DNA of 64,000 bases, taken from contig JBKQHO010000031.1 in NCBI GenBank assembly GCA_052267165.1, positions 1-64,000 of the forward strand, read 5' to 3'. The notes under the pieces were generated by a model. That model did no database searches and had not been told where the DNA came from. It was given only the letters and a program-made list of their open reading frames with translations. This stretch comes from CAWICD01 sp052267165 (GTDB lineage: Bacteria > Vulcanimicrobiota > Vulcanimicrobiia > Vulcanimicrobiales > Vulcanimicrobiaceae). This document shows, one piece after another, positions 24,119 to 33,518 of the stretch. A program made the position numbers and the translations under genes. Numbering within the stretch: the stretch's first letter is position 1; each line of letters starts with the position of its first letter.

Positions 24119-25153
24119 TCAATAGAACTCGACCGGGTCGATGCGGTTGCGCAGCGGGTCGCCGCGCCGGTAACGCTGCAGGTTGTCGATGAACAACGCG
24201 ACGATGCGCTCGTTCTCGTGAACCGAGAGCGCGGCCGTGTGCGGCGAGAAGACGACGTTGGGAAGCGTCCAGAGCGGGTTGTCCTCGGGCAGCGGCTCCG
24301 GGTCGAAGACGTCGAGAACCGCACCGGCGAGCTTTCCGGTCTCGAGCGCGGCGATCAACGCGGGCTGGTCGACGACCGAGCCGCGGCCGACGTTGGCGAC
24401 GATGCAGTCGGGTCGCAACGCCGCGATGACCTGGTGGTCGAACAGTCCGCGCGTTTGCGCGGTGCCGGGAAGCGTGAGCGCGACGGCGTTTGCGCTAGCG
24501 ACCGCTTGCGCGAGGCGCGCCGTCGGAAACGACTCGTCGGCCTCGGCTCGGGGAGCTCCGTCGCGCGTGACCGCGATGACGCGCATTCCGAAAGCGCGGG
24601 CGCGCAGCGCGATGTCGCGTCCGATGCTGCCCATGCCGACGACGGCAAGCGTCGAACCGTACAGCTCGCCGGCGGCGAAGTGCTCCCAAGCGCGCTCGGC
24701 GCGCACGCGTTCGAAGCGCGCCGCGTCCTTGCGCAGCATCAGGAGGCCGAGAAAGACGAATTCAGCGAGCATCCCGCCGTGCACGCCCGCCGCGCTCGTG
24801 ACGGCGATGCGCCCGAGCGTCGCGGCGTCGAGCCCGGCGCCGCGGACTTGTTCGCCCGCGCCTGCCGCCGTGGCTTGGATCCAGCGAAGCTTCGGTCCAC
24901 GCTCGACCGCGTAAGCGAGGCCGCCCGCCGTGTCGCTGGGGATTCCGTAGAGAATCTCCGCGCGGGCGAGCATTGCGGCGAAGCGCGCTTCTTGTGCGGC
25001 GTCGCGCTCGAAATCGAGCTGGCCGCGATGATCCGACGGATAGCGTGGCGGAGGAAGCAGCGACGCGTCGAAAAGTACCGTCGCATCCGGAACTGCTCGC
25101 GCGATCTGCTCGACGAGCTCGGTTTCCAAGGGCGTGGCAACGAGGATCTCCAT
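24119..25153 (-). CDS. D-isomer-specific 2-hydroxyacid dehydrogenase
   Basis: This 344-aa NAD(P)-dependent dehydrogenase has the Rossmann motif VVGMGSIGRDIA near residue 170, VANVGRGSVVDQPAL near 250 (catalytic Arg), DVFDPEPLPEDNPLW near 278 (Glu) and VFSPHTAALS near 300 (His). The N-terminal substrate domain is the phosphoglycerate/glyoxylate reductase type. The exact 2-oxo acid is not visible. The ATG at 25153 follows AAAGAGGCGG and is preferred over the upstream start. It is convergent with the decayed MFS/CMD region, 7 nt past its end, and divergent from gltB. Confidence 0.87.
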   Translation of the reverse strand: MEILVATPLETELVEQIARAVPDATVLFDASLLPPPRYPSDHRGQLDFERDAAQEARFAAMLARAEILYGIPSDTAGGLAYAVERGPKLRWIQATAAGAGEQVRGAGLDAATLGRIAVTSAAGVHGGMLAEFVFLGLLMLRKDAARFERVRAERAWEHFAAGELYGSTLAVVGMGSIGRDIALRARAFGMRVIAVTRDGAPRAEADESFPTARLAQAVASANAVALTLPGTAQTRGLFDHQVIAALRPDCIVANVGRGSVVDQPALIAALETGKLAGAVLDVFDPEPLPEDNPLWTLPNVVFSPHTAALSVHENERIVALFIDNLQRYRRGDPLRNRIDPVEFY

Positions 25154-25412
25154 ATCCGCCTCTTTCAGGCGAACTTGATTCGCCCGTCCAGCTTCGTCCA
25201 CCGGGCAAGCGCAGTGTCAAATTTTCATACGCCTACGAATTCAGCGCAAATTGTCTCCGCAGAGCAGTCGAAGTCAAGGATTGTAGGCCAAAAGGAGAAA
25301 AGTCGGACGCGCCGTTCAACGGATGTCGAACGTCCTTTGACAAATGGACGATGACCGGGACTCCAATAGGCCCTAAAGTATAACTTCAAATCATAGGCGG
25401 GGGGTTACTCAC

Positions 25413-28400
25413 ATCTCAAGCGAGGTCAGTGCACTCGCGCACGTTCCCGACTTTCTGGAAGAGCACGACGCCTGCGGCGTCGGCTTCATCGCGGACCTTG
25501 GCGGCCCGCCGGCGCATGCCACTATCGAGCTCGCATTGCAAGCTGCCGCTGGGATGAAGCACCGCGGTGCGCGCGCCGCCGACGGCAGAACGGGCGACGG
25601 CGCGGGCATCCTTTGCGAGACTCCCCGGAAACTGCTGGCACGCGAGCTCGCGCGCGCCGATCTCAACTCGTCGCCGAGCCATCTGGCCGCGGTCTGTCTC
25701 TTTCTGCCGCGCGAACCCGACGCCGCGGCTTCGGCTCGCGCCGCGATCGAAGCGCGCGTCCACTCGGTCGACGTGACGCCGCTGCGCTGGCGCACGCCGC
25801 ACACGCACGACGAGATTCTCGGCGTGCAGGCGCTCACGACCCGACCGGCGTTCGAGCAGCTCATCGTCGATATGGGCCCGGGCAACGTTCGCGAGCGGAT
25901 GCGCACGGCAGCGCGCATGATCGAGAAGACGCTGCGTGAGTTCGGTCCGACGGCCTCGCTGCTCTCATGTTCGGCGACCTCGGTTGTCTACAAAGCGCTG
26001 CTCTCGTCCGACGAGCTGGGCGCGTATTTCGACGACCTGCGCGACGAGCTGTTCGCCTCGCGCTTCGCGCTCTTCCATCAGCGCTTCTCGACGAACTCGT
26101 CGCCCGCGTGGCGGCTCGTCCAGCCTTTCCGCCACATCGCGCACAACGGCGAGATCAACACGATCACCGGCAACCGCGCCTGGCTCGAGGCGCGCGGCAT
26201 CAAGACGCCGGCCGGCGTGAGCGACTCCTACGACTTCAACACCTCGGTCGACGCGATGGTCGGAGCCGGATACAAAGTCGACTCTGCGGTCGACCTCATG
26301 CTTGCACCCGCCATCGACCACGCGGACACGCAGCTGCGCGCCTATTACGACGCGCACGTGCCGACGGTGGAGCCCTGGGACGGGCCCGCGGCGATCGTCT
26401 TCGCGGACGGCGACGTGATCGGCGCCGCGCTCGACCGCAGCGGGCTGCGCCCGCTGCGCTGGTGCCGCACCGCCGGCAACAAGGTTCTGTGCAGTTCCGA
26501 AGCGGGCATCGTCGACTTCGGCGACGATCCGATCGTCAAGCGCGGGCGTTTAGGCCCGGGCGGACGCTTGAGCGTGCGCTTCGCGTCGGGTCAGGTCGTC
26601 GAGACCGAGCAGTTCCGCGCCGAGCGGCGCGAGCGCGCCGACTTCCGCGAAGTCGTCCGCAGCTGGGCCTTCCCGCTTTCAGACAAGGTCGAACCGGTCC
26701 CCGACCGCGACGTCAACCGTCAGTTGCTGCGCTTCGGCTGTACGCGCGAGGAGCTCAAGGACGTCATCGGCGTGCTTGCGACCGGCGCTGAGCCGACCTC
26801 CTCGATGGGCGACGACGCGGCTCTCGCGTTCTTCGAGCACCGTGCTTCGGTCGCCGAGTATCTGCGCGAGCGCTTCGCGCAAGTCACCAACCCTCCGATC
26901 GATCCGCTGCGCGAGTCGCTCGTCTTCGACATGCGCGCCTGGATCGGCTCGGGCGACATCAACGGCGATATCCCCTCCGCCAACACGGTCGTCGCGCTCG
27001 AGAACGCGATCGTCTCGGAGCTCGACTTCGACGCAATGCGTTTCGACGCGCGGCTCGAGCAAAAAGAATTCCCCCTCTCGTTCGAAGGTTCGACGTTGGC
27101 CCAGCGGCTTCACGCGATCTGTGACGAGTCCGAGTCGGCGGTGCGCGCCGGAACGTCGCTCATCGTGCTCGACGACCGCAGGGACGAGGGTCCCGCGGTT
27201 CCGATTCTGTTCGTGGCCGGTGCCGTCCACCAGCGGCTCGTGCAGCGCGGACTGCGCATGCAAGCCTCGATCGCGGTCGCCGACGGATATGCCCGCGACG
27301 CGCATGCGGTCGCGGCGCTCATCGGCGTCGGCGCCAACGTCGTCACGCCTTGGCTCACCCTGCGGGCGGCGTACGAAGCGAAGCACGGGCCGGGCGAGAA
27401 CGGCGGCGAAGCCGCGCTGCGCTCGCTGCGCGCCGGCGTGCTCAAGGTTATGGCCAAGCTCGGCATCTGCACGCTGCGCTCCTACATCGGCGCGCAGACG
27501 TTCGAAGCGATCGGCCTGCACGGCGAGATCGTCGAGCTGTGCTTCCCCGGCATGGCCGGTCACGCGCCCGCGGTGCGTTTCTCCGATTTCGAGGAAGACG
27601 TGCGCGTGTGGTATGCCGAGTCGCTCGAGCCCGGGCGCGCGCTGCCCGACCGCGGCTCGTTCCGCTACCGGCGCGAAGGGGTGCGGCACGCGTTCGATCC
27701 GGTCGTGATCAAGCAACTGCGCGCGACCGCCATGAGCGGCGACTACCCGTCGTACGAGCAGCTCTCCGACGCGATGGAGGCGCGCGAGCCGGTCACGCTG
27801 CGCGACCTGTTGACGGTCGTGCCGCTGCGCGATCCGATTCCGCTCGAGGAGGTGGAGCCGCTCTCCGCCATCACCCAGCGCTTCGCGACGGCCGCCATGT
27901 CGCACGGCGCGCTGGCCTCGGAAGTCCATGCCACGATCGCGCGCGGCGCCAACCGCGTCGGCGCGCGCAGCAACTCGGGCGAGGGCGGCGAGCACGCCTA
28001 CCGCTACTCGCGCAAAGTCGATCACGGGCGCAGCCGCATCAAGCAGGTCGCCTCGGGGCGGTTCGGCGTCGGCGTGACCTACCTCGCCAGCGCCGACGAA
28101 GTCGAGATCAAGATGGCGCAGGGCTCCAAGCCCGGTGAAGGCGGCCAGATCCCCGGCTTCAAGGTGAGCGTCGAGATCGCCGAGCTGCGCGGCGCCCAGC
28201 CGGGGCAATCGCTGATCTCGCCGCCGCCGCACCACGACATCTATTCGATCGAAGACCTCGCGCAGCTCATCTACGACTTGCGGCGCGCGGCGCCGCATGC
28301 GCGCATCGCGGTCAAGCTGGTGGCGCAGTCGGGGATCGGTTACGTCTCGAGCGGTGTCGCCAAGGCCGATGCCGACGTCATCCACATCAGCGGTCACGAC

Positions 28401-29744
28401 GGCGGGACCGGCGCATCGCCGCTCTCGTCGATCAAGCACGCAGGCTTGCCGTGGGAGATCGGGCTGGTCGAGACGCACCACGCCTTGCTGGCCAACGGCC
28501 TTCGCTCGCGCGTCAAGCTGCGCGTCGACGGCGGCTTCAAGACCGGCCGCGACGTCATCATGGCCACGCTGCTCGGCGCCGACGAGTGCGGCTTCGGAAC
28601 GGCGCTGCTGATTGCACTGGGCTGCATCTACGCGCGCCAGTGCCACAAGAACACCTGCCCGGTCGGGATCGCCTCGCAAGATCCCGAGCTGCGCAAGAAG
28701 TTCAAGGGCACCGACGATGAAGCCGTCGCCTTCCTCGAGTTTGTCGGCAACGACGTCCGCCGGCGGCTCGCCGCGCTCGGAGCGCGTTCGCTCGACGAGC
28801 TGCAGGGGCGGTCCGACTTGCTGCGCCGCCGGGTCACCGAGGATTCACGTCTCCAAGACGTCGACTTGGCCGAGATACTGCGTCTGCCGGAGCGGCCTCA
28901 AACCCCGCGCCGCACGGTGCTCGAGCCGACCCACCTCGACGATCTGGTGGCGCGCCCCTGGACGCGCACGCAAAAGTCGCCGCAGCCGGTCGCCATGCTG
29001 GCGGTCTCGCCGACGGATCGCGCGGTCGGCGCGCGGATCGCGCACGAGTTCGCGGCGCGGCGCTCCGAAGGCGAAGATCCCGGCTCGCTGCTCGTCCATT
29101 ACCACGGGACGGCCGGCCAGAGCTTCGGCGCCTTCCTGACCTCCGGCATCACGCTCGATCTCGCGGGCGACGCAAACGACTATGTCGGCAAGAGCATGGA
29201 GGGCGGGCGCATCGTCGTGCGCGGATACGACGACGCCATCGAACCGGTCGCCGGAAACACGTGCTTCTACGGCGCGCGTGGCGGCGAGGGTTTCGTGCGC
29301 GGCATCGCGGGCGAGCGCTTCGGCGTGCGCAACAGCGGAGCGCAGCTCGTGGTCGAAGGGGCCGGCGAGCATGCCTGCGAGTACATGACCAACGGCTTCG
29401 TGGCGATCCTCGGCCCGGTCGGCCGCAACTTCGCCAGCGGCATGAGCGGCGGCATCGTGTTCGTCGCGTCGGGCGACGAGCCGATCGACGAGAGCGTCAT
29501 CAACGCCTTCGAGCTCGGGCCGACGCCTTGCAGCCTCGTAGCGGCAAGCGAAAGCGATCCGGACGTAGCGCACCTGCGCGGCCTGCTGGAGCGCTATGCC
29601 GAAGCGACCGGCTCGCGGCGCGCGGCGCAACTCCTGGCGGATTGGCCGCGCGCGGTGGAGCGGTTCGCGAAGCTCAGCGTCGCGCCGGCCCCCGAACCTG
29701 CTCCCGAAGCGGAGAAGGCGGCTAGTCTAGTCGCTTCCCCATAG
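25413..29744 (+). CDS. gltB: Glutamate synthase large subunit with no canonical start codon
   Basis: GltB converts glutamine and 2-oxoglutarate to two glutamates. The Ntn amidotransferase Cys is in HDACGVGFIADL, near residue 21. The central and FMN domains follow (SGHDGGTGASPLSSIKHAG), then the 3Fe-4S cysteines in CIYARQCHKNTCPVGIASQ and the glutamate-synthase beta-helix end (EGGRIVVRGYDD). Starting at the first TTG (25536) would delete the catalytic Cys. Upstream to the in-frame TAA at 25374 there is no ATG, GTG or TTG. ATC at 25413, 8 nt after GGGGGG (25399-25404), is the best candidate, giving 1443 aa; ATA at 25380 is a weaker one. No gltD is present. The 3' end overlaps the convergent phasin-like gene by 23 nt. 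Confidence 0.93.
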   Translation: MSSEVSALAHVPDFLEEHDACGVGFIADLGGPPAHATIELALQAAAGMKHRGARAADGRTGDGAGILCETPRKLLARELARADLNSSPSHLAAVCLFLPREPDAAASARAAIEARVHSVDVTPLRWRTPHTHDEILGVQALTTRPAFEQLIVDMGPGNVRERMRTAARMIEKTLREFGPTASLLSCSATSVVYKALLSSDELGAYFDDLRDELFASRFALFHQRFSTNSSPAWRLVQPFRHIAHNGEINTITGNRAWLEARGIKTPAGVSDSYDFNTSVDAMVGAGYKVDSAVDLMLAPAIDHADTQLRAYYDAHVPTVEPWDGPAAIVFADGDVIGAALDRSGLRPLRWCRTAGNKVLCSSEAGIVDFGDDPIVKRGRLGPGGRLSVRFASGQVVETEQFRAERRERADFREVVRSWAFPLSDKVEPVPDRDVNRQLLRFGCTREELKDVIGVLATGAEPTSSMGDDAALAFFEHRASVAEYLRERFAQVTNPPIDPLRESLVFDMRAWIGSGDINGDIPSANTVVALENAIVSELDFDAMRFDARLEQKEFPLSFEGSTLAQRLHAICDESESAVRAGTSLIVLDDRRDEGPAVPILFVAGAVHQRLVQRGLRMQASIAVADGYARDAHAVAALIGVGANVVTPWLTLRAAYEAKHGPGENGGEAALRSLRAGVLKVMAKLGICTLRSYIGAQTFEAIGLHGEIVELCFPGMAGHAPAVRFSDFEEDVRVWYAESLEPGRALPDRGSFRYRREGVRHAFDPVVIKQLRATAMSGDYPSYEQLSDAMEAREPVTLRDLLTVVPLRDPIPLEEVEPLSAITQRFATAAMSHGALASEVHATIARGANRVGARSNSGEGGEHAYRYSRKVDHGRSRIKQVASGRFGVGVTYLASADEVEIKMAQGSKPGEGGQIPGFKVSVEIAELRGAQPGQSLISPPPHHDIYSIEDLAQLIYDLRRAAPHARIAVKLVAQSGIGYVSSGVAKADADVIHISGHDGGTGASPLSSIKHAGLPWEIGLVETHHALLANGLRSRVKLRVDGGFKTGRDVIMATLLGADECGFGTALLIALGCIYARQCHKNTCPVGIASQDPELRKKFKGTDDEAVAFLEFVGNDVRRRLAALGARSLDELQGRSDLLRRRVTEDSRLQDVDLAEILRLPERPQTPRRTVLEPTHLDDLVARPWTRTQKSPQPVAMLAVSPTDRAVGARIAHEFAARRSEGEDPGSLLVHYHGTAGQSFGAFLTSGITLDLAGDANDYVGKSMEGGRIVVRGYDDAIEPVAGNTCFYGARGGEGFVRGIAGERFGVRNSGAQLVVEGAGEHACEYMTNGFVAILGPVGRNFASGMSGGIVFVASGDEPIDESVINAFELGPTPCSLVAASESDPDVAHLRGLLERYAEATGSRRAAQLLADWPRAVERFAKLSVAPAPEPAPEAEKAASLVASP

Positions 29745-30075
29745 CCGCGGCTGCGGCTTCGACGACCTTGCGCGACTGCTCGACCATCTTTTGAGCCGTC
29801 ACGCGGGTCTGCTCGGCCGTCTCGCGCAGCGCCTCGCCGCCGAGATCCATGAAATCGTTAAGATGGCCGATCGCCTTCTGCGTGTTCTTGGTGGCTATGT
29901 CGGACGATGCTTCCGCGTGCTTGATCAGTGTCGTCTGCAGCTCGCGAGCTTCTTTCAGCGAGCTCTCGATCTGCGGCTTCAGCCCCTCGGCGGCCTTGCC
30001 CAGGGCGTCGCTGATCGATTGTTGGAGCTCGCGCGCCTGCTCGAGGACCTTTTCCATCTGCTCGTTAAAGTTCAT
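29722..30075 (-). CDS. Phasin-like helical protein
   Basis: A 117-aa, wholly helical, cysteine-free protein beginning MNFNEQMEKVLEQARELQQS, with long heptad-like stretches and an Ala-rich end (VVEAAAAAMGKRLD). This is the profile of phasins and other small amphipathic coiled-coil proteins that coat polyhydroxyalkanoate granules or associate with membranes. No PHA synthase gene is visible here, so the link to PHA is only by resemblance. GGTAAG lies 7 nt before the ATG. It is the last of three small minus-strand genes and overlaps the end of gltB on the other strand. Confidence 0.6.
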   Translation of the reverse strand: MNFNEQMEKVLEQARELQQSISDALGKAAEGLKPQIESSLKEARELQTTLIKHAEASSDIATKNTQKAIGHLNDFMDLGGEALRETAEQTRVTAQKMVEQSRKVVEAAAAAMGKRLD

Positions 30076-30098
30076 TGCCTTACCTTTGCTGTCGTGCG

Positions 30099-30455
30099 TT
30101 AGCGACCGTCTTCGACGGTCATGACCCAGCGAACGGCGCGAGCGTATTGTTCGAGCTCGCGCGTGGTGCGCAGCAGCCACGCGAACGAGGGATCGTAGAC
30201 GGCTCTTTTCCCGCGCGAATCGTCCTGTTCGCGCAAGTAGCGGCGCGCGTTCTCGAGCTGCCGCTCGACGCGGTCCCATTCGCCGCGCAGCGACGACTCG
30301 GAGGCATCGGACAGGCGGTCGATCACGGGCGGGGCCGGTGATTCGGGATGGCGCATGGCGTACTCGAGCCGAGCCAAGGTATAGGCGCTCGTCGTCGCTA
30401 TGAACGAGCCTAACAGCTGCACGAGGCGCACTTCCATCGCCCCATTACCGTTCAA
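30099..30455 (-). CDS. Small helical protein of unknown function
   Basis: A 118-aa protein with an N-terminal moderately hydrophobic stretch (VRLVQLLGSFIATTSAYTLA), then a charged helical body with Arg/Glu-rich segments and WLLRTTRELEQYARAVRW near the end. I do not recognise the family. The TTG at 30455 overlaps the stop of the upstream small gene in a TTGA junction, suggesting translational coupling; an ATG six codons later is the alternative. It probably works with the phasin-like protein encoded 23 nt downstream. Confidence 0.5.
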   Translation of the reverse strand: MNGNGAMEVRLVQLLGSFIATTSAYTLARLEYAMRHPESPAPPVIDRLSDASESSLRGEWDRVERQLENARRYLREQDDSRGKRAVYDPSFAWLLRTTRELEQYARAVRWVMTVEDGR

Positions 30456-30661
30456 CGATGAACCGGCGGGTCCCCACCGAGCCTAGACTGAGCCGCGTTG
30501 AGTCCTTCGGTCAGGTCCTCGTAGGTGTTCGCAGCCTGGGTCACTTGCGCTCCCAGGGCGGAAAGGTGCGCGCCGAGCGCTCGGAGCTGCTCCGGGCCGT
30601 GCGCTCTCGACAGCTCGTCGCGCAAACGGCCGTTGACCTGGGCCCGATGGGTCGTTCTCAT
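30452..30661 (-). CDS. Very small helical protein of unknown function
   Basis: A 69-aa ORF starting MRTTHRAQVNGRLRDELSRA, mostly alpha-helical by composition with a repeated LRALGAHLSALGAQV amphipathic pattern. There is no signal, cysteine or recognisable motif. It is first of three small coupled minus-strand genes; its TGA overlaps the next start. It lies divergent from glcD, with a 134-nt gap. The coupling is the main argument that it is real. Confidence 0.45.
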   Translation of the reverse strand: MRTTHRAQVNGRLRDELSRAHGPEQLRALGAHLSALGAQVTQAANTYEDLTEGLNAAQSRLGGDPPVHR

Positions 30662-30795
30662 GACGTTGCTAGGAGACCCGAAATCGCCCCCATAGGTTCC
30701 CGAATCCGGACAGCCGGCAGTCGGTACCGGTGCGCTAGGGCGGCGAGGAGGCCGGACTGCATGAACCGGGCCGCCCGACCGTCAAAAGTACGAGG

Positions 30796-32274
30796 ATGCA
30801 GGACCTCAGCGAAGCCCCTCCGATCGCCCAGGACCTGGCCGCCGAGTTTGCCGCCATCGTCGGGGTCCGTAACTGCATCATCGAGCCGAGCGAGTTGCGG
30901 ACCTACGAGTGCGACGGGCTGACCGGCGTCCGGATCCGGCCGTTGGCCGTTGTGCTGCCCGCCTCCACCGCTGAGGTGGCAGCTACGGTGAAGGTCGCGC
31001 GGCGCCACTCGCTGGCGATCGTTCCGCGCGGCTCGGGGACGGGACTGTCCGGAGGAGCGCTGCCTGTCGAGGGCGGGATCGTCCTTGGCCTAGGGCGGAT
31101 GAACCGCATCCTCGGGGTCGACTTCGAGAACCAGCGCATGCGCGTCCAGCCGGGCGTCATCAACCTCGACGTCAGCCGTGCGATCCTGGGCAAGGGCTAC
31201 TACTATGCGCCCGATCCGAGCTCGCAGAGCATCTGCTCGATCGGTGGCAACGTCGCCGAGAACTCTGGCGGAGCGCACTGCCTCAAGTACGGCTTCACCG
31301 TCAACCACGTGCTGGCCGCGACCGTCGTGCTGGCCGACGGCGAGATCCTTGCGCTCGGCGCCGAGACCGTCGACCCGCTCGGCTACGACCTGATGGCGGT
31401 CCTGGTCGGCAGCGAGGGTATGCTCGGAATCGTCACGGAGGCCGTCGTTCGGATCCTGCGCACGCCGGAACTCACGCGCACGTTCTTCGCGACCTTCCCC
31501 TCGACCGACGAAGCCGGGGCCTGCGTCTCCTCGATCGTCGCTCACGGCATCGTTCCGGCCGCGGTCGAGATGATGGACAAGCTCGCGATCGAGGCGATCG
31601 TCAAGGCGACGGGCGTGGACTGGCCGCTCGACGTCGGCGCGGCGTTGCTGATGGACGTGGACGGGCCGCGGGCCGAAGTCGAGCACACCGCCGCCGCCGC
31701 GGTCGAGATCGCGACGCGCTGCGGCGCGCTCGAGGTGCGCGTTCCGAAGGACGACGCCGAACGCGCGCTCATGTGGAAGGGCCGCAAGGGCGCATTCGCC
31801 GCGATGGGCCGGATCAGCCCGAACTACTACGTCCAGGACGGCGTCATCCCGCGCTCCGAGATCAGCCGCGTGCTGCGCGAGATCGCCGAGCTCGGCGCGC
31901 GTGCCGGCTTCCGCGTCGCCAACGTCTTTCACGCCGGCGACGGCAACCTGCATCCCCTCGTCCTGTACGACGCGCGGGTTCCCGGCGAAGAACAGCGCGC
32001 CGAGGAGACGGCCGGGGAGATCCTGCGCATCTGCATCCGCTACGGCGGCTCGATCACGGGCGAGCACGGCGTCGGTGCGGACAAGGCGGTCTACATGGGC
32101 GAGCTCTTCGCCCCGGAGGATCTCGAAACGATGCACTGGGTGCGCTGCGCCTTCGATCCGACGCGCTCGCTCAATCCCGGCAAGGTCTTTCCGACCCCGC
32201 GCCTGTGCGGCGACGTGCCCGGCGCGTACGTCGCGCACGCGGCCGAGCGCGCCGGCGTGGCGGGGCGCGGCTGA
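30796..32274 (+). CDS. glcD: Glycolate/D-lactate oxidase FAD subunit
   Basis: A 492-aa FAD-linked oxidase of the PCMH fold. The diphosphate-binding segment is VPRGSGTGLSGGALP near residue 76, SIGGNVAENSGGAHCLKYG near 151 and VGSEGMLGIVTEAVVR near 200. The C-terminal cap holds NVFHAGDGNLHPL near 375 and GGSITGEHGVGADK near 412. It oxidises glycolate or D-2-hydroxy acids. glcE follows with a one-codon TGATG overlap and glcF 3 nt after that, so the three form the membrane-associated GlcDEF complex. The ATG at 30796 follows a GAGG just 1-2 nt upstream, so spacing is odd. Confidence 0.92.
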   Translation: MQDLSEAPPIAQDLAAEFAAIVGVRNCIIEPSELRTYECDGLTGVRIRPLAVVLPASTAEVAATVKVARRHSLAIVPRGSGTGLSGGALPVEGGIVLGLGRMNRILGVDFENQRMRVQPGVINLDVSRAILGKGYYYAPDPSSQSICSIGGNVAENSGGAHCLKYGFTVNHVLAATVVLADGEILALGAETVDPLGYDLMAVLVGSEGMLGIVTEAVVRILRTPELTRTFFATFPSTDEAGACVSSIVAHGIVPAAVEMMDKLAIEAIVKATGVDWPLDVGAALLMDVDGPRAEVEHTAAAAVEIATRCGALEVRVPKDDAERALMWKGRKGAFAAMGRISPNYYVQDGVIPRSEISRVLREIAELGARAGFRVANVFHAGDGNLHPLVLYDARVPGEEQRAEETAGEILRICIRYGGSITGEHGVGADKAVYMGELFAPEDLETMHWVRCAFDPTRSLNPGKVFPTPRLCGDVPGAYVAHAAERAGVAGRG

Positions 32275-33515
32275 TGAGCGACGTCATGCTGAGCTCGCGC
32301 GACGTGCGCCTCGGCGGGAACCGCTTCTTGGGCGTACCGGTCGGCGACAGCGTCGCGCCGGTTGACCTCGACGAGGCCGGCGAGGCGCTGCGCGAAGCCG
32401 CGAGCCACCGCTACACGGTCGCGTTTCTCGGAGGCGGAACGGAACTCGGACTCGGCTACGTGCCGACCCGCGTCGACGTGCTCGTGCGCACGACCGGGCT
32501 GACCCGCATCGTCGAGTACGCGTCCTCCGACATGACGGTCACGGTCGAAGCCGGCTTGACGCTGGCCGCGCTGCAGGAACGCCTGCGCGCGGAAGGCCAG
32601 CGGCTCGCGCTCGATCCGCCGCTTCCGGCGCTCGCGACCGTGGGCGGTCTGCTCGCGACGAACGCGTTCGGTCCGCGCCGGGCGCGCTTCGGTTCGATGC
32701 GCGATCTCATCGTCGGCGTCTCGCTGATTCGCGCCGACGGCACGCGCGTGCGCGGCGGCGGCAAGGTCGTCAAGAACGTCGCGGGCTTCGACCTCCCCAA
32801 GCTGATGGCCGGAGCGCTCGGGACGCTCGGGATGATCGCGACCGTAACCTTCCGGCTGCACCCGCTGCCCGAGGCGTCTCGCTTGTTGCGGGTCACCGGC
32901 TGCGATGCAGCCGCCTTGCGCGGCCTGCGGAAGTCGAGCGTGGCGGCCCAGCTCGAGCCGGCGGCGACGCTGGCCGTGCGCACCGGCGGCGCCTACGACC
33001 TCTACGCGCTCTTCGAGGGGTTCGAAGCCGGCGTGGCCGAGCAGGCCGCGCGTTTCGCGCTGGTCGCCGAAGCGACCGGCGCCTTCGCCGACACGCTCGA
33101 GGAAGCCGAACGGCTCACCGAGCTCGACCGGGAAGCGCGAACCTATGGAAGCGTCCGGCTGCGCCTGGCGGCGCCGCCCGCTGCCCTCGAAACGCTTGAC
33201 CGCACCGCGCTCGATCCGCTCGAGGCAGCGTTCGGCGACGCGAGAACCGTCCTCTATCCGGCGCTCGGCATCGCGTTCGTGAGCGGCGTTCCGCGCGATC
33301 CGGGAGCCGCGGTCGCCGCGCTCGGAGAGGCACGCTCGGCGCTCGAGCGTTTGGGGGGAAACCTCGTGGTCACCGAGCCCGGCGACGATCCGCTGATACG
33401 GGGGCTCGATCCGTTCGGGACGCTGCCCGCATCGTTCGCGCTCATGCGCAACCTCAAAGACCGCTTCGACCCGGAACACCGGCTCAACGGCGGCCGCTTC
33501 TTGGGAGGGCTTTGA
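32274..33515 (+). CDS. glcE: Glycolate oxidase FAD-binding subunit E
   Basis: A 413-aa second PCMH-fold subunit: VAFLGGGTELGLGYVPTRVD near residue 48, TVGGLLATNAFGPRRARFGS near 124 and GGGKVVKNVAGFDLPKLMAG near 162, the last a GlcE hallmark. It lacks the full FAD-oxidase cap of GlcD and ends DRFDPEHRLNGGRFLGGL, the conserved C-terminus. It partners GlcD in the complex. Its start overlaps the glcD stop (TGATG). Confidence 0.9.
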   Translation: MSDVMLSSRDVRLGGNRFLGVPVGDSVAPVDLDEAGEALREAASHRYTVAFLGGGTELGLGYVPTRVDVLVRTTGLTRIVEYASSDMTVTVEAGLTLAALQERLRAEGQRLALDPPLPALATVGGLLATNAFGPRRARFGSMRDLIVGVSLIRADGTRVRGGGKVVKNVAGFDLPKLMAGALGTLGMIATVTFRLHPLPEASRLLRVTGCDAAALRGLRKSSVAAQLEPAATLAVRTGGAYDLYALFEGFEAGVAEQAARFALVAEATGAFADTLEEAERLTELDREARTYGSVRLRLAAPPAALETLDRTALDPLEAAFGDARTVLYPALGIAFVSGVPRDPGAAVAALGEARSALERLGGNLVVTEPGDDPLIRGLDPFGTLPASFALMRNLKDRFDPEHRLNGGRFLGGL

Positions 33516-33518
33516 CTC

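Noticed and set aside
26679..28679. A 666-codon minus-strand ORF antisense to gltB
   Set aside because: It mirrors the FMN domain of gltB in the complementary frame; no start signal or homologous motif is visible.
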